Source: Vibrio sp. D404a
GTDB taxonomy: Bacteria; Pseudomonadota; Gammaproteobacteria; Enterobacterales; Vibrionaceae
Length of the DNA: 64,000 nt
Assembly: GCF_030248535.1 (NCBI RefSeq)
Contig: NZ_JAHGAJ010000037.1
Coordinates: 1-64,000, forward strand
Reading direction: 5' to 3'
The notes beneath the pieces are model-generated. The model saw only the letters and a program-made list of their open reading frames with translations. It was not told where the DNA came from and ran no database searches. A program made the translations under genes and the position numbers. Positions 46,061 to 54,225 of the stretch are shown one piece after another; within the stretch, counting starts at the first letter, position 1, and every line of letters starts with the position of its first letter.

Positions 46061-46242
46061 TTACCCTGGAGTGTTTGTCAGAGGATTCACGTCCCCGAGC
46101 CGATAAGCAATCCCTAAGGGTTAGTACTTGAGTACTATTGAGCATGCTCGGCCCGTACCGAGAAGCCTACGGTAATCATTGCTGATCCGCCTTGAACTCG
46201 CTGGTTCAAGGGCCATCTATTCTCAACGGCACTTTGGGGTAT
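46061..46242 (+). ncRNA. ssrS: 6S RNA
   Basis: Regulatory RNA that mimics an open promoter and binds sigma-70 RNA polymerase in stationary phase. The ends pair as a closing stem (TACCCTGGAGTG at 46062 with CACTTTGGGGTA at 46230). Signature blocks GTCCCCGAGCCGATA, GAGCATGCTCGGCCCGT, CCGAGAAGCC and the CCTTGAAC/GGTTCAAGGG arm match enterobacterial 6S RNA in order, and the length is about 182. It lies between zapA and fau as in E. coli; ends are set from the stem and are approximate. Confidence 0.95.
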
Positions 46243-46250
46243 CCCTTCTT

Positions 46251-46850
46251 ATGAAGACGCTCACTCGTAACGAGTTTCGCACTCTCATCCGACAGAAACG
46301 CAAAGCACTCTCTCATCTTGAACAGCAGCAAGCTGGCTCAGATCTCGTTGAACGCTGTTCGACTTTGAACGATCTCCAAAATGCACAGCATATCGCCCTC
46401 TATATCTCTACCGATGGCGAGCTTGATACTCAACCTCTTATTGAATGGTTATGGTCGCAAGGTAAAGAGACTTACCTCCCTGTTCTGCATCCTTTCTCAG
46501 CAGGCCACCTACTCTTTTTACGTTATGCTCCCGACACCCCGATTGTGCACAACAAATATGGCATCGTTGAACCAAAACTCGACCAGACCCAAGTCAAGCC
46601 TGCGCGCGAGCTCGATGTTATCTTTACACCACTTGTTGGGTTTGACTCATCCGGGCATCGCCTTGGTATGGGTGGTGGCTATTATGATCGTACCTTAGCT
46701 CCTTGGTTTGCGTCTGGCATTGGCGCTACACCGATTGGGCTGGCCCATGATTGTCAACATGTCGAACAACTGCCAACCGAGAGTTGGGATATTCCGCTGC
46801 CTCAAATCGTGACCCCAAGTAAAACTTGGCAATGGGAAAATAGTGATTAA
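46251..46850 (+). CDS. fau: 5-formyltetrahydrofolate cyclo-ligase
   Basis: Converts 5-formyl-THF to 5,10-methenyl-THF with ATP; linked in E. coli to persistence and to the 6S RNA transcript. The family motif GMGGGYYDRTLA (about 138-149) and VIFTPLVGFDSSGHRLG are intact; N-terminal basic segment LIRQKRKALSHLEQQ. I chose ATG at 46251 (199 residues); an in-frame start at 46179 lies inside 6S RNA and would add unrelated residues. It begins about nine bases after the 3' stem of 6S RNA, so it is almost certainly read from the ssrS transcript. Confidence 0.95.
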   Translation: MKTLTRNEFRTLIRQKRKALSHLEQQQAGSDLVERCSTLNDLQNAQHIALYISTDGELDTQPLIEWLWSQGKETYLPVLHPFSAGHLLFLRYAPDTPIVHNKYGIVEPKLDQTQVKPARELDVIFTPLVGFDSSGHRLGMGGGYYDRTLAPWFASGIGATPIGLAHDCQHVEQLPTESWDIPLPQIVTPSKTWQWENSD

Positions 46851-46868
46851 AGCGCTATAATCCGCCCC

Positions 46869-46880
46869 GCAAACGTTAAC
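46869..46880. promoter_or_regulatory. GCAAACGTT dyad upstream of rpiA
   Basis: GCAAACGTTAAC, about 54 bases before the rpiA ATG, shares the core of the perfect GCAAACGTTTGC palindrome upstream of fbaA. A LacI/PurR-family operator is possible. Confidence 0.45.
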
Positions 46881-46933
46881 TTGAACGTAAGCCCTATTTA
46901 TTCAAAAAAGCACGACCTATTCAGGAGATTGGC

Positions 46934-47590
46934 ATGACTCAAGATGAAATGAAAAAAGCAGCTGGTTGGGCAGCACTTCAGTATGTTGAAGAAGGCAGCA
47001 TTGTAGGTGTTGGTACTGGCTCTACAGTAAATCACTTCATCGACGCACTAGGCACAATGAAAGACAAGATCAAGGGTGCCGTTTCAAGCTCGGTAGCTTC
47101 TACACAGCGACTAGAAGAGCTAGAGATCAAAGTGTTTGAGTGTAACGACGTAGCAAAACTTGATATCTACGTTGATGGCGCAGACGAGATCAACGCAACT
47201 CGCGATATGATCAAAGGCGGCGGTGCAGCCCTTACTCGTGAAAAGATCGTTGCTGCGATCTCTGAAAAGTTTGTTTGTATCGTTGATGGCACTAAGGCTG
47301 TTGACGTACTAGGTAAATTCCCACTACCAGTAGAAGTTATCCCTATGGCTCGCTCTTACGTAGCACGTGAGCTAGTTAAACTGGGCGGCGACCCAGTTTA
47401 CCGCGAAGGCTGTCTAACAGATAACGGCAATGTGATCCTAGATGTACACGGTATGGCGATTGAAAACCCGAAACAACTAGAAGACATCATCAACGGCATC
47501 GCTGGTGTAGTAACAGTAGGCCTATTTGCTCACCGTGGTGCGGATATTGTTATTACTGGTACCCCTGAAGGTGCAAAAATCGAAGAATAA
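46934..47590 (+). CDS. rpiA: ribose-5-phosphate isomerase A
   Basis: Interconverts ribose 5-phosphate and ribulose 5-phosphate in the pentose phosphate pathway. Substrate-binding loop VGVGTGSTVNHFIDAL (about 24-39), catalytic-region VDGADEIN (about 81-88) and KGGGAALTREKI (about 95-106) are conserved. 218 residues is typical. AGGAG precedes the ATG. Followed by a strong terminator, then serA. Confidence 0.97.
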   Translation: MTQDEMKKAAGWAALQYVEEGSIVGVGTGSTVNHFIDALGTMKDKIKGAVSSSVASTQRLEELEIKVFECNDVAKLDIYVDGADEINATRDMIKGGGAALTREKIVAAISEKFVCIVDGTKAVDVLGKFPLPVEVIPMARSYVARELVKLGGDPVYREGCLTDNGNVILDVHGMAIENPKQLEDIINGIAGVVTVGLFAHRGADIVITGTPEGAKIEE

Positions 47591-47631
47591 TAAACAGAGT
47601 AATAATGCTACTTTCTGTTACTTCATTACAT

Positions 47632-47658
47632 ACGGTGCCCAAGGGCACCGTTTTTTTG
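47632..47658 (+). terminator. Rho-independent terminator of rpiA
   Basis: ACGGTGCCC and its perfect complement GGGCACCGT with a 2-base centre, followed by seven T, about 42 bases after the rpiA stop. Confidence 0.93.
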
Positions 47659-47748
47659 CTTAGCTTCTGTAAAATTATGGCTTATTCCGTAATTTTCTTA
47701 CCCAAATCATTTTTTTTTTGTTACTTTATTGTTCAGAAGACGCACAGG

Positions 47749-47760
47749 GAAAACGTTTGT
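47749..47760. promoter_or_regulatory. GCAAACGTT-like dyad upstream of serA
   Basis: GAAAACGTTTGT, about 92 bases before the serA ATG, is one of several AAACGTTTG-type sites in this window. PurR or another LacI-family protein is the likely kind of ligand. Confidence 0.4.
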
Positions 47761-47852
47761 CTCCTAACAAAATGGTTAATTTCATCCCCTTAAGCCGTTT
47801 TGTAGCACGTGCGCCGCATTTGCCCACCTTTCCATTTTAAAGGACGAGAACA

Positions 47853-49082
47853 ATGGCCAAAGTTTCACTGGAAAAAGATAAGATTAAAATTCTGCTGTTA
47901 GAGGGCCTGCATCCTTCTTCAGTAGAGGTACTACAAGCTGCTGGTTACACCAATATTGAATATCATAAAGGCTCGCTGCCAGAGGATGAACTTCTCGAGG
48001 CGGTTAAAGATGCTCACTTTATTGGTATCCGTTCTCGTACAAACTTATCCCAAGAAGTAATCGATGCTGCTGAAAAGCTGGTTGCAATCGGCTGTTTCTG
48101 TATTGGTACCAACCAAGTAAACCTTGAAGCTGCGGCAAAACGTGGTGTTCCAGTGTTTAATGCACCATTCTCAAATACACGTAGCGTAGCGGAATTGGTT
48201 CTTGGACAAGTACTGCTGCTGCTTCGTGGTATTCCAGAGAAAAATGCACTTGCTCACCGTGGTATCTGGAAAAAGAGTGCCGACAACTCTTACGAAGCAC
48301 GTGGTAAACGCCTAGGTATTATCGGTTACGGCCACATCGGTACTCAGTTGGGTATTATTGCTGAGAACTTGGGTATGCGCGTTTACTTCTACGACATCGA
48401 AAACAAGCTGTCACTGGGTAATGCAACGCAAGTCCATACCATGACTGAGCTGCTTAATAAGTGTGACGTGATCTCACTGCATGTTCCAGAGACAAACGAA
48501 ACCAAGAACATGATGGGTAAAGAAGAGTTCGATCGCATGAAGCCGGGCGCAATCTTTATCAACGCTGCCCGTGGTACTGTGGTGGATATCCCTGCACTGT
48601 GCGGTGCGCTTGATTCAGGTCACTTAGGTGGTGCGGCGATTGACGTATTCCCAACCGAACCAAAAACCAATGCTGACCCATTTGAGTCTCCATTGATGCA
48701 GTTCGACAATGTAATCCTAACACCACACGTTGGTGGTTCTACTCAAGAAGCGCAAGAGAACATCGGTGTCGAAGTCGCGGGTAAATTAGCCAAGTACTCA
48801 GATAACGGTTCAACGCTATCAAGTGTGAACTTCCCAGAGGTATCGCTACCACTGCACACGGGTACATCACGTCTACTGCACATCCACGAAAACCGCCCAG
48901 GTATCCTGACTCAAATCAACACCATCTTCGCTGAAGAAGGAATCAACATTGCGGGTCAGTACCTACAAACGGCAGCCGACATGGGTTACGTAGTAATTGA
49001 TGTGGAAGCCGATCGCTCTGAAGAAGCACTGCTAAAACTGAAAGAGATCGAAGGCACGATCCGCGCTCGACTGCTTCACTAA
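47853..49082 (+). CDS. serA: D-3-phosphoglycerate dehydrogenase
   Basis: First step of serine synthesis; the E. coli-type enzyme also reduces 2-oxoglutarate and is inhibited by serine. Substrate-binding domain, then Rossmann motif GYGHIGTQLG from residue 158, the catalytic arginine and histidine regions (NAARGTVVDIPAL, LTPHVGGSTQEAQ) and a C-terminal ACT domain from about 338 (HENRPGILTQINTIF) that would bind serine. 409 residues. AAAGGA precedes the ATG. Adjacent to rpiA as in E. coli. Confidence 0.97.
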   Translation: MAKVSLEKDKIKILLLEGLHPSSVEVLQAAGYTNIEYHKGSLPEDELLEAVKDAHFIGIRSRTNLSQEVIDAAEKLVAIGCFCIGTNQVNLEAAAKRGVPVFNAPFSNTRSVAELVLGQVLLLLRGIPEKNALAHRGIWKKSADNSYEARGKRLGIIGYGHIGTQLGIIAENLGMRVYFYDIENKLSLGNATQVHTMTELLNKCDVISLHVPETNETKNMMGKEEFDRMKPGAIFINAARGTVVDIPALCGALDSGHLGGAAIDVFPTEPKTNADPFESPLMQFDNVILTPHVGGSTQEAQENIGVEVAGKLAKYSDNGSTLSSVNFPEVSLPLHTGTSRLLHIHENRPGILTQINTIFAEEGINIAGQYLQTAADMGYVVIDVEADRSEEALLKLKEIEGTIRARLLH

Positions 49083-49102
49083 TATTTCCGTTTAGCGGAT
49101 GC

Positions 49103-49133
49103 AAAAAAGGCTCTCATTATGAGAGCCTTTTTA
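49103..49133. terminator. bidirectional terminator between serA and yggE
   Basis: AAAAAGGCTCTC, loop ATTAT, GAGAGCCTTTTT; suitable for both converging genes. Confidence 0.92.
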
Positions 49134-49174
49134 GTATTTGGCCTATGGTAGGCTTTTAGATCATGATGATCTAA

Positions 49175-49888
49175 TTACTCTTCAAGCTGGTAAATCACAT
49201 CGACACGATCGCGAATGGTGATTGTCGAATCTTGATAAGAGTTAGACTCTGTTCTTGAATCCATTGCCATCGAGCGCATCAACACCGGTTGTGCGTACTG
49301 TGCGTTGTAATCAATACGCCACACATCACCGAGTTCTTTGTCGAAACCGTTCGCCAGTGACTTCGCTTTGGTTTGCGCATCTTTGATCGCTTCCAAACGA
49401 GCCATCTCTTGATACTTAGCCTGATCTCGAACTTGCAGTTGGATATTATCCACCTGATTAATCCCTTCGCTTAAAGCAATATCTAAGTAACGATTCAGGT
49501 TCGTCAGATCTTTCACCTCTACCGTGACATTACGAGATGCTCGATAGCCGACTAGCTCAGGCTTACCCTCTTTTGGATAATGATATTGAGGCGCAAGATA
49601 CAGGTTAGAGCTTTGAATGCTCGATTGTTCAATGCCAGCATCTTCTAGCTTATTCAGAAAACCCGTCACGACTTTGTCTACCGTGCCCTTCGCTTGTTCT
49701 GCGGTCATTGTGGTTTCAATAACCTTAACAGAGAACGTCGCCATATCAGGCGTTGCTACGACTTCACCATAGCCTGTCGTCGCAAGGTGAGGAAAACTGG
49801 TCACCTCTGCAAACGATGGAAAGCTTAAAACGCTCAAAGCAGCAGTAAGAGTGAGAGATGTCGCTAACATATTTGGAACTAACTTCAT
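49175..49888 (-). CDS. yggE: SIMPL-domain periplasmic protein (YggE-like)
   Basis: Homologue of E. coli YggE, a protein reported to lower oxidative stress by an unknown mechanism. A signal peptide of about 28 residues (MKLVPNMLATSLTLTAALSVLSFPSFA) precedes a SIMPL/DUF541 domain spanning about 35-235 with GYGEVVATPDMATFSVKV and the YRASRNVTVEV strand. 237 residues. It lies between serA and argP as in E. coli. The AGGAAAACCC before the ATG is only a fair ribosome site. Confidence 0.9.
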   Translation of the reverse strand: MKLVPNMLATSLTLTAALSVLSFPSFAEVTSFPHLATTGYGEVVATPDMATFSVKVIETTMTAEQAKGTVDKVVTGFLNKLEDAGIEQSSIQSSNLYLAPQYHYPKEGKPELVGYRASRNVTVEVKDLTNLNRYLDIALSEGINQVDNIQLQVRDQAKYQEMARLEAIKDAQTKAKSLANGFDKELGDVWRIDYNAQYAQPVLMRSMAMDSRTESNSYQDSTITIRDRVDVIYQLEE

Positions 49889-49998
49889 TAGGAAAACCCA
49901 TGCTAAGCAAATGTTCTTTCATCATAGAGTAATTTATCGCGATACCAATCAGGATATTGAACTTCTTACATAACTTTTACGCGGGAAAAACCGTCAGC

Positions 49999-50895
49999 TT
50001 ACTGAGGCAGGTGCTGGTGCGCATAGTTCAAGATCGCCTGTGAAATCTCTTTGAGCACCCCACTCTCTAACTGCCAGTGATGCCAATAGATTCGGTAAGA
50101 GAGCAAAAAACCCGGAGTAATATCAATCAGAGCGCCTGATTCTAGTTCTTCAACAATCTGCAAGCGAGGAATCAAGCAATAAGCAACGCCGGAAAGCGCT
50201 AAACGAACAAATGCTTCCGAGCTACCCACCGTATGATTAATGACGGCATCTCTTGGCACGTTAAAGTGGTCGTGAAGAAACTTCTTATGCAGGTCATCAT
50301 ATTGATCATAAGAGACCGCTGGCGCACGCTTGAGTGTCGCGTAGTTAACGCCCTCAGAGAAGTATCTATCATAAAATTCAGGACTTGCGACACAGACGTA
50401 ATCCATTCGCCCTAAGTAGTCGGCTCGACATCCTGGAATGGGCTGAGATTCCAAACTGATGGCACCCGCCACCTCTCCATTTTTAAGCTTAGCAATGGTG
50501 CGAGCCTCACCATGAATCGCCATATTGAGTTCCACTTGGCGACTCTTCATTACGTCCGACAACGCAGGTAACAACCAAGTTGCAAGGCTATCCGCGTTGG
50601 TTGCAATCGAGACCGACAACGCCTGGCTGCTCTCTTCATTCATTAACTCTGGGATCAACTCATGCTCCAACAGGCGCACTCGTCGATATAGACCAAGTAA
50701 CTTCTTACCCGCAGGCGTTGGACGTGGTGGCGTCTCACGAATCAATACCGGTTGAGCCAGCCACTTTTCAAGCTGTTTAATACGCTGCGATACTGCAGAT
50801 TGTGAGATATAAAGGTGCTCGGCCGCACGCTCAAAGCTTCTTTGATTCACGACCGAATCGAGGGCTTCTAGCCATTTATAATCCATTCCTCGCAC
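49999..50895 (-). CDS. argP: LysR-type transcriptional regulator ArgP
   Basis: Activates the divergent exporter gene argO in response to arginine, with lysine trapping polymerase at the promoter in E. coli; also called IciA. An N-terminal winged helix-turn-helix (RSFERAAEHLYISQSAVSQRIKQLEKW, about 19-45) precedes the substrate-binding fold, including NADSLATWLLPAL and HTVGSSEAFVRLALSG. The GTG at 50895 has AGGAGG seven bases upstream and matches the E. coli N-terminus in length (298 residues), so it is preferred over ATG at 50886. Divergent from argO. Confidence 0.94.
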   Translation of the reverse strand: MRGMDYKWLEALDSVVNQRSFERAAEHLYISQSAVSQRIKQLEKWLAQPVLIRETPPRPTPAGKKLLGLYRRVRLLEHELIPELMNEESSQALSVSIATNADSLATWLLPALSDVMKSRQVELNMAIHGEARTIAKLKNGEVAGAISLESQPIPGCRADYLGRMDYVCVASPEFYDRYFSEGVNYATLKRAPAVSYDQYDDLHKKFLHDHFNVPRDAVINHTVGSSEAFVRLALSGVAYCLIPRLQIVEELESGALIDITPGFLLSYRIYWHHWQLESGVLKEISQAILNYAHQHLPQ

Positions 50896-51037
50896 GGTTT
50901 TTCCTCCTCAATGTGGATGCATCCAACCCAAATAAGTTTGTCTAATATTAGATTAAAATCATTAATTATACTTATTCAATATCTAAGCGTATCTTCTCTC
51001 TAAAACTAAGGGTTCAACAGATTACGTGGAGGTTAAA
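50896..51037. promoter_or_regulatory. argP/argO divergent control region
   Basis: AT-rich 142-base space. It holds a perfect 12-base palindrome TCTAATATTAGA (50941-50952), a plausible LysR-type (T-N11-A) ArgP site. The argO ribosome site GTGGAGG is at its right end. Confidence 0.5.
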
Positions 51038-51667
51038 ATGAGTTTTTGGGTTTTATTACAAGGGTTTGGATTGGGTGCAAGCATGATTATTCCTATCGGT
51101 GCGCAGAATGCCTACGTCTTAAATCAGGGTATTAAGCGCAATCACCACCTCACGACTGCAACCATCTGTAGCCTATTAGATACGTTGTTTATCTCGCTTG
51201 GTATTTTTGGCGGCGGTGCGATCCTATCGCAAAATGACGTTCTACTGACATCGGTAACACTAGGCGGTATTGCCTTCCTGAGTGTTTATGGTTTGCTGTC
51301 ACTAAAGAGTGCCTTTAAAAAAGAAACAGAGAGTGAATCGAAGAAAGAAGTGCTGGCACGTGGTAAACGCACGGTGATTTTAGGCGCTCTAGCGGTGACG
51401 GTTCTAAACCCTCACTTGTACCTAGATACTGTGGTGATCTTAGGTTCGATTGGCGGACAGTTCGAAGGGAATGATCGCTTGGCATTTGCCTTGGGTACGA
51501 TTTTGGCTTCGTTTGTGTGGTTCTACTCCCTATCTCTAGGCGCAGCTAAGTTAGGTCCAACCTTATCTAAGCCTAAGGTTAAGAAAGGTATCGATATCGC
51601 TGTCGCAGCCATGATGTTCACTATCGCAGCTGTGTTGGCTAACGGTCTCATTGCCCAATACTGGTAA
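51038..51667 (+). CDS. argO: arginine/lysine exporter ArgO (LysE family)
   Basis: Inner-membrane exporter of arginine (and lysine in some species). Five to six hydrophobic helices; N-terminal GFGLGASMIIPIGAQNAYVLNQGIKRNHH is the LysE/ArgO signature (about 8-36), and ALAVTVLNPHLYLDTVVILGSIG (near 119-141) carries the conserved NPH-D motif. ATG at 51038 is preceded by GTGGAGG and gives 209 residues. Divergent from argP, its expected activator. Confidence 0.95.
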   Translation: MSFWVLLQGFGLGASMIIPIGAQNAYVLNQGIKRNHHLTTATICSLLDTLFISLGIFGGGAILSQNDVLLTSVTLGGIAFLSVYGLLSLKSAFKKETESESKKEVLARGKRTVILGALAVTVLNPHLYLDTVVILGSIGGQFEGNDRLAFALGTILASFVWFYSLSLGAAKLGPTLSKPKVKKGIDIAVAAMMFTIAAVLANGLIAQYW

Positions 51668-51693
51668 TCCAGATTCATTAGATTCTAAGCAAA

Positions 51694-51730
51694 TAAAAAG
51701 GCGGATAACCTGAGTTATCCGCTTTTTTTT
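51694..51730. terminator. terminator between argO and mscS
   Basis: AAGGCGGATAAC/GTTATCCGCTT-type stem with a short loop and eight T on the plus strand; the A-rich left side could serve mscS too. Confidence 0.92.
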
Positions 51731-51749
51731 GATTGCGCTGAAGCCTGAA

Positions 51750-52616
51750 TTAGCCTTCAACTTTGTTCATGTGAACATCCATTTGTGGGAATGGAATTTC
51801 GATGCCTTCTTTATCCAAGCCTTCTTTGATTGCTTGCATAAGGTCGAAGTAAACATTCCAGTAGTCGGCAGTGCTTACCCATGGGCGAACCACGAAGTTA
51901 ACCGATGAGTCAGCCAGTGTGTGAACACCCACTTGAACGCCTGGATCTTTCAGCACGCGCTCATCTGATTCACAGATTTTTGTCAGTAGTTCTTTAGTCT
52001 TCTGAAGATCAGCACCGTAAGAAACACCAATCATCAGATCAATACGACGCGTTGCGTGACGAGAGTAGTTAGTGATTGGGCTACCAATTACGCTGCCGTT
52101 TGGCACAACAACCATTTTGTTATCAGGTGTTGTTAGAACCGTTTGGAAAATCTGAATAGAATCTACAGAACCCGCTACACCGCCAATTTCTACGTAGTCA
52201 CCAGACTTGAACGGACGGAATGCAACAATCAGTACACCCGCTGCAAAGTTCGATAGTGAGCCTTGTAGAGCAAGACCAACCGCTAGACCAGCCGCACCAA
52301 TTACAGCAACAACAGATGCAGTTTGAACACCTAAGCGGCCTAGAGCTGCAATAAGAACAATAACAAACAACAAGTAGCGAACTAAGCCATGGATGAACTC
52401 CACAACCGCTCGGTCCATTTTCTTCTTCTGAAGCACTTTAGAAACGCTATTCGCTACCGCTTTCACGATCAGGTTACCTATAAATAGGATAACCAATGCT
52501 GAGATGATGTTTACACCATACTGAATGAAGAGATCTGAATTGTTTGTTAACCACTGTTCTGCATTTGAAAGACCATCAACAATTGGTGTTTCAAATTCGG
52601 TAGAGCTTTCAGCCAT
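51750..52616 (-). CDS. mscS: small-conductance mechanosensitive channel MscS
   Basis: Homoheptameric inner-membrane channel that opens on hypo-osmotic shock. Three membrane helices; the pore-lining TM3 shows the Gly/Ala pattern VIGAAGLAVGLALQGSLSNFAAG (about 100-122), followed by the beta domain (FKSGDYVEIGGVAGSVDSI) and the alpha/beta C-terminal domain. The ATG at 52616 with AGAGGA upstream gives 288 residues, the E. coli length within two. Located downstream of fbaA but with hairpins between. Confidence 0.96.
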   Translation of the reverse strand: MAESSTEFETPIVDGLSNAEQWLTNNSDLFIQYGVNIISALVILFIGNLIVKAVANSVSKVLQKKKMDRAVVEFIHGLVRYLLFVIVLIAALGRLGVQTASVVAVIGAAGLAVGLALQGSLSNFAAGVLIVAFRPFKSGDYVEIGGVAGSVDSIQIFQTVLTTPDNKMVVVPNGSVIGSPITNYSRHATRRIDLMIGVSYGADLQKTKELLTKICESDERVLKDPGVQVGVHTLADSSVNFVVRPWVSTADYWNVYFDLMQAIKEGLDKEGIEIPFPQMDVHMNKVEG

Positions 52617-52937
52617 AATGAGCATCCTCTATATAATATGCTATGAGCTAAACTGCCTTAAGCCAAGTTGTGTGATTAAACGAAATTCATTGTTTTTTAT
52701 AACTAAATCATCACGTTAAAAAACAAAAATTGACCAAGTCCTTTTTACAAAACAGGGACAGGCCCTGTTTTTCGGCACGATATCCTATCTTTGACAGATT
52801 GCAAAGTCATATTTATGTAAGCCTTTGAATAAAGGAAACTTACGCATAAACACAAATACCGATAGTTAAAAGACTACGAAATTTATTCACCACGCGCTAG
52901 GGTTTTTACATATTTCACACAAGTTTTTATCAGGTAT
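52617..52937. other. mscS upstream region with two hairpins
   Basis: No gene was found. It contains a perfect 9-bp hairpin AAAACAGGG/CCCTGTTTT (52749-52771, T-rich in both directions) and an imperfect hairpin at 52812-52850 (TTTATG-TAAG-CCTTT pairing AAAGG-CTTA-CATAAA). The mscS promoter should lie between 52620 and 52745; a minus-strand TATTAT near 52633 is one -10 candidate. Confidence 0.55.
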
Positions 52938-52966
52938 AAAAAAACCCGCTCAATGAGCGGGTTTTC
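52938..52966 (-). terminator. Rho-independent terminator of fbaA
   Basis: On the minus strand AAACCCGCTC, loop ATT, GAGCGGGTTT and a T-run, about 31 bases past the fbaA stop. Confidence 0.92.
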
Positions 52967-52996
52967 AAAACTTTAGCTGTACTTAATTCGAAAGAA

Positions 52997-54073
52997 TTAT
53001 AGTACGTCTACAGCGTTAAGGTCAGCGAATGCTTTCTCAAGACGAGTAACCATAGAAGCTTGACCAGCACGTAGCCATACGCGTGGATCGTAGTACTTCT
53101 TGTTTGGCGCATCTTCACCAGTTGGGTTACCGATTTGACCTTGTAGGTAGTCACGGTTTTCCGCTTCGTATGCACGGATACCATCCCATGTAGCCCACTG
53201 AGTATCAGTATCGATGTTCATTTTGATAACACCGTAGCCGATAGACTCTTGGATTTCTGCTTCAGTAGAACCAGAACCACCGTGGAATACGAAGTTTAGA
53301 GCGTTAGGTGCGATACCGAACTTCTCTGCACAGTATGCTTGAGAGTCACGTAGGATAGTTGGAGTTAGAACAACGTTACCTGGCTTGTATACACCGTGTA
53401 CGTTACCGAAAGATGCAGCGATAGTGAAACGTGGGCTAACAGCACTTAGTTTCTCGTATGCGTAAGCAACGTCTTCTGGAGAAGTGTAAAGCTCAGATGC
53501 GTCCATATCAGAGTTATCAACGCCGTCTTCTTCACCACCAGTACAACCAAGTTCGATCTCGATTGTCATGTTCATTTTAGCCATGCGCTCTAGGTACTTA
53601 GCACATGTTTCGATGTTCTCTTCTAGAGACTCTTCAGAAAGGTCTAGCATGTGAGAAGAGAATAGAGGCTTACCAGTTTGAGCGAAGAACTCTTCACCAG
53701 CGTCTAGTAGACCGTCGATCCATGGAAGAAGTTTCTTAGCAGCGTGGTCAGTGTGAAGGATAACTGGAACACCGTAAGCTTCAGCTACAGCGTGTACATA
53801 TTTAGCACCAGCTACAGCACCAAGGATTTGAGCGCCTTGACCTTCAAGTTTAACGCCTTTACCTGCGAAGAAAGCAGCACCGCCGTTAGAGAACTGAACA
53901 ACAACTGGAGACTTAACTTTTGCAGCTGCTTCTAGTACTGCGTTTACAGAGTCAGTACCTACAACGTTTACTGCTGGAAGAGCAAATTTGTTTTCTTTTG
54001 CTACTTCAAATACTTTCTGTACGTCATCGCCAGAAATTACACCAGGTTTTACAAAATCGAAGATCTTAGACAT
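52997..54073 (-). CDS. fbaA: fructose-bisphosphate aldolase, class II
   Basis: Zinc-dependent cleavage of fructose 1,6-bisphosphate into DHAP and glyceraldehyde 3-phosphate. Zinc/catalytic motif VILHTDHAAKKLLPW near residue 107, second signature ELGCTGGEEDGVDNS near 175, phosphate loop VFHGGSGST near 263. 358 residues. Strongly biased codon use, as for a highly expressed gene. Downstream of pgk; an internal terminator-like hairpin and two GCAAACGTT sites stand between them. Confidence 0.98.
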   Translation of the reverse strand: MSKIFDFVKPGVISGDDVQKVFEVAKENKFALPAVNVVGTDSVNAVLEAAAKVKSPVVVQFSNGGAAFFAGKGVKLEGQGAQILGAVAGAKYVHAVAEAYGVPVILHTDHAAKKLLPWIDGLLDAGEEFFAQTGKPLFSSHMLDLSEESLEENIETCAKYLERMAKMNMTIEIELGCTGGEEDGVDNSDMDASELYTSPEDVAYAYEKLSAVSPRFTIAASFGNVHGVYKPGNVVLTPTILRDSQAYCAEKFGIAPNALNFVFHGGSGSTEAEIQESIGYGVIKMNIDTDTQWATWDGIRAYEAENRDYLQGQIGNPTGEDAPNKKYYDPRVWLRAGQASMVTRLEKAFADLNAVDVL

Positions 54074-54131
54074 GGAAATAGTCCTATTTATTCTATCGTT
54101 TTAAGATTAAAAAACTTAAGTTTAAAAACTT

Positions 54132-54143
54132 GCAAACGTTTGC
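54132..54143. promoter_or_regulatory. perfect GCAAACGTTTGC palindrome upstream of fbaA
   Basis: A 12-base perfect palindrome, 59 bases before the fbaA ATG. It matches the core of the PurR operator as known in E. coli (GCAAACGTTTGC); Cra operators have TGAAACGTTTCA instead. A degenerate second site, GCAAACGTTAAA, is at 54184-54195. Confidence 0.6.
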
Positions 54144-54189
54144 TCACAACTTATGCCATTCTAGCAAAAAAGTGTGACATGCAGCAAAC

Positions 54190-54219
54190 GTTAAAGGCGG
54201 GTATAGTCACCCGCCTTCA
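54190..54219 (-). terminator. hairpin after pgk
   Basis: AAGGCGGGT pairs perfectly with ACCCGCCTT (54194-54202 / 54209-54217), starting seven bases after the pgk stop. The T-tail is weak (TTTAACG), so termination may be partial, allowing pgk-fbaA read-through. Confidence 0.6.
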
Positions 54220-54225
54220 TATTCA

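Noticed and set aside
47605..47793. 62-residue frame between rpiA and serA
   Set aside because: It covers the rpiA terminator and a T-rich stretch; composition is that of random AT-rich DNA and no ribosome site is present.
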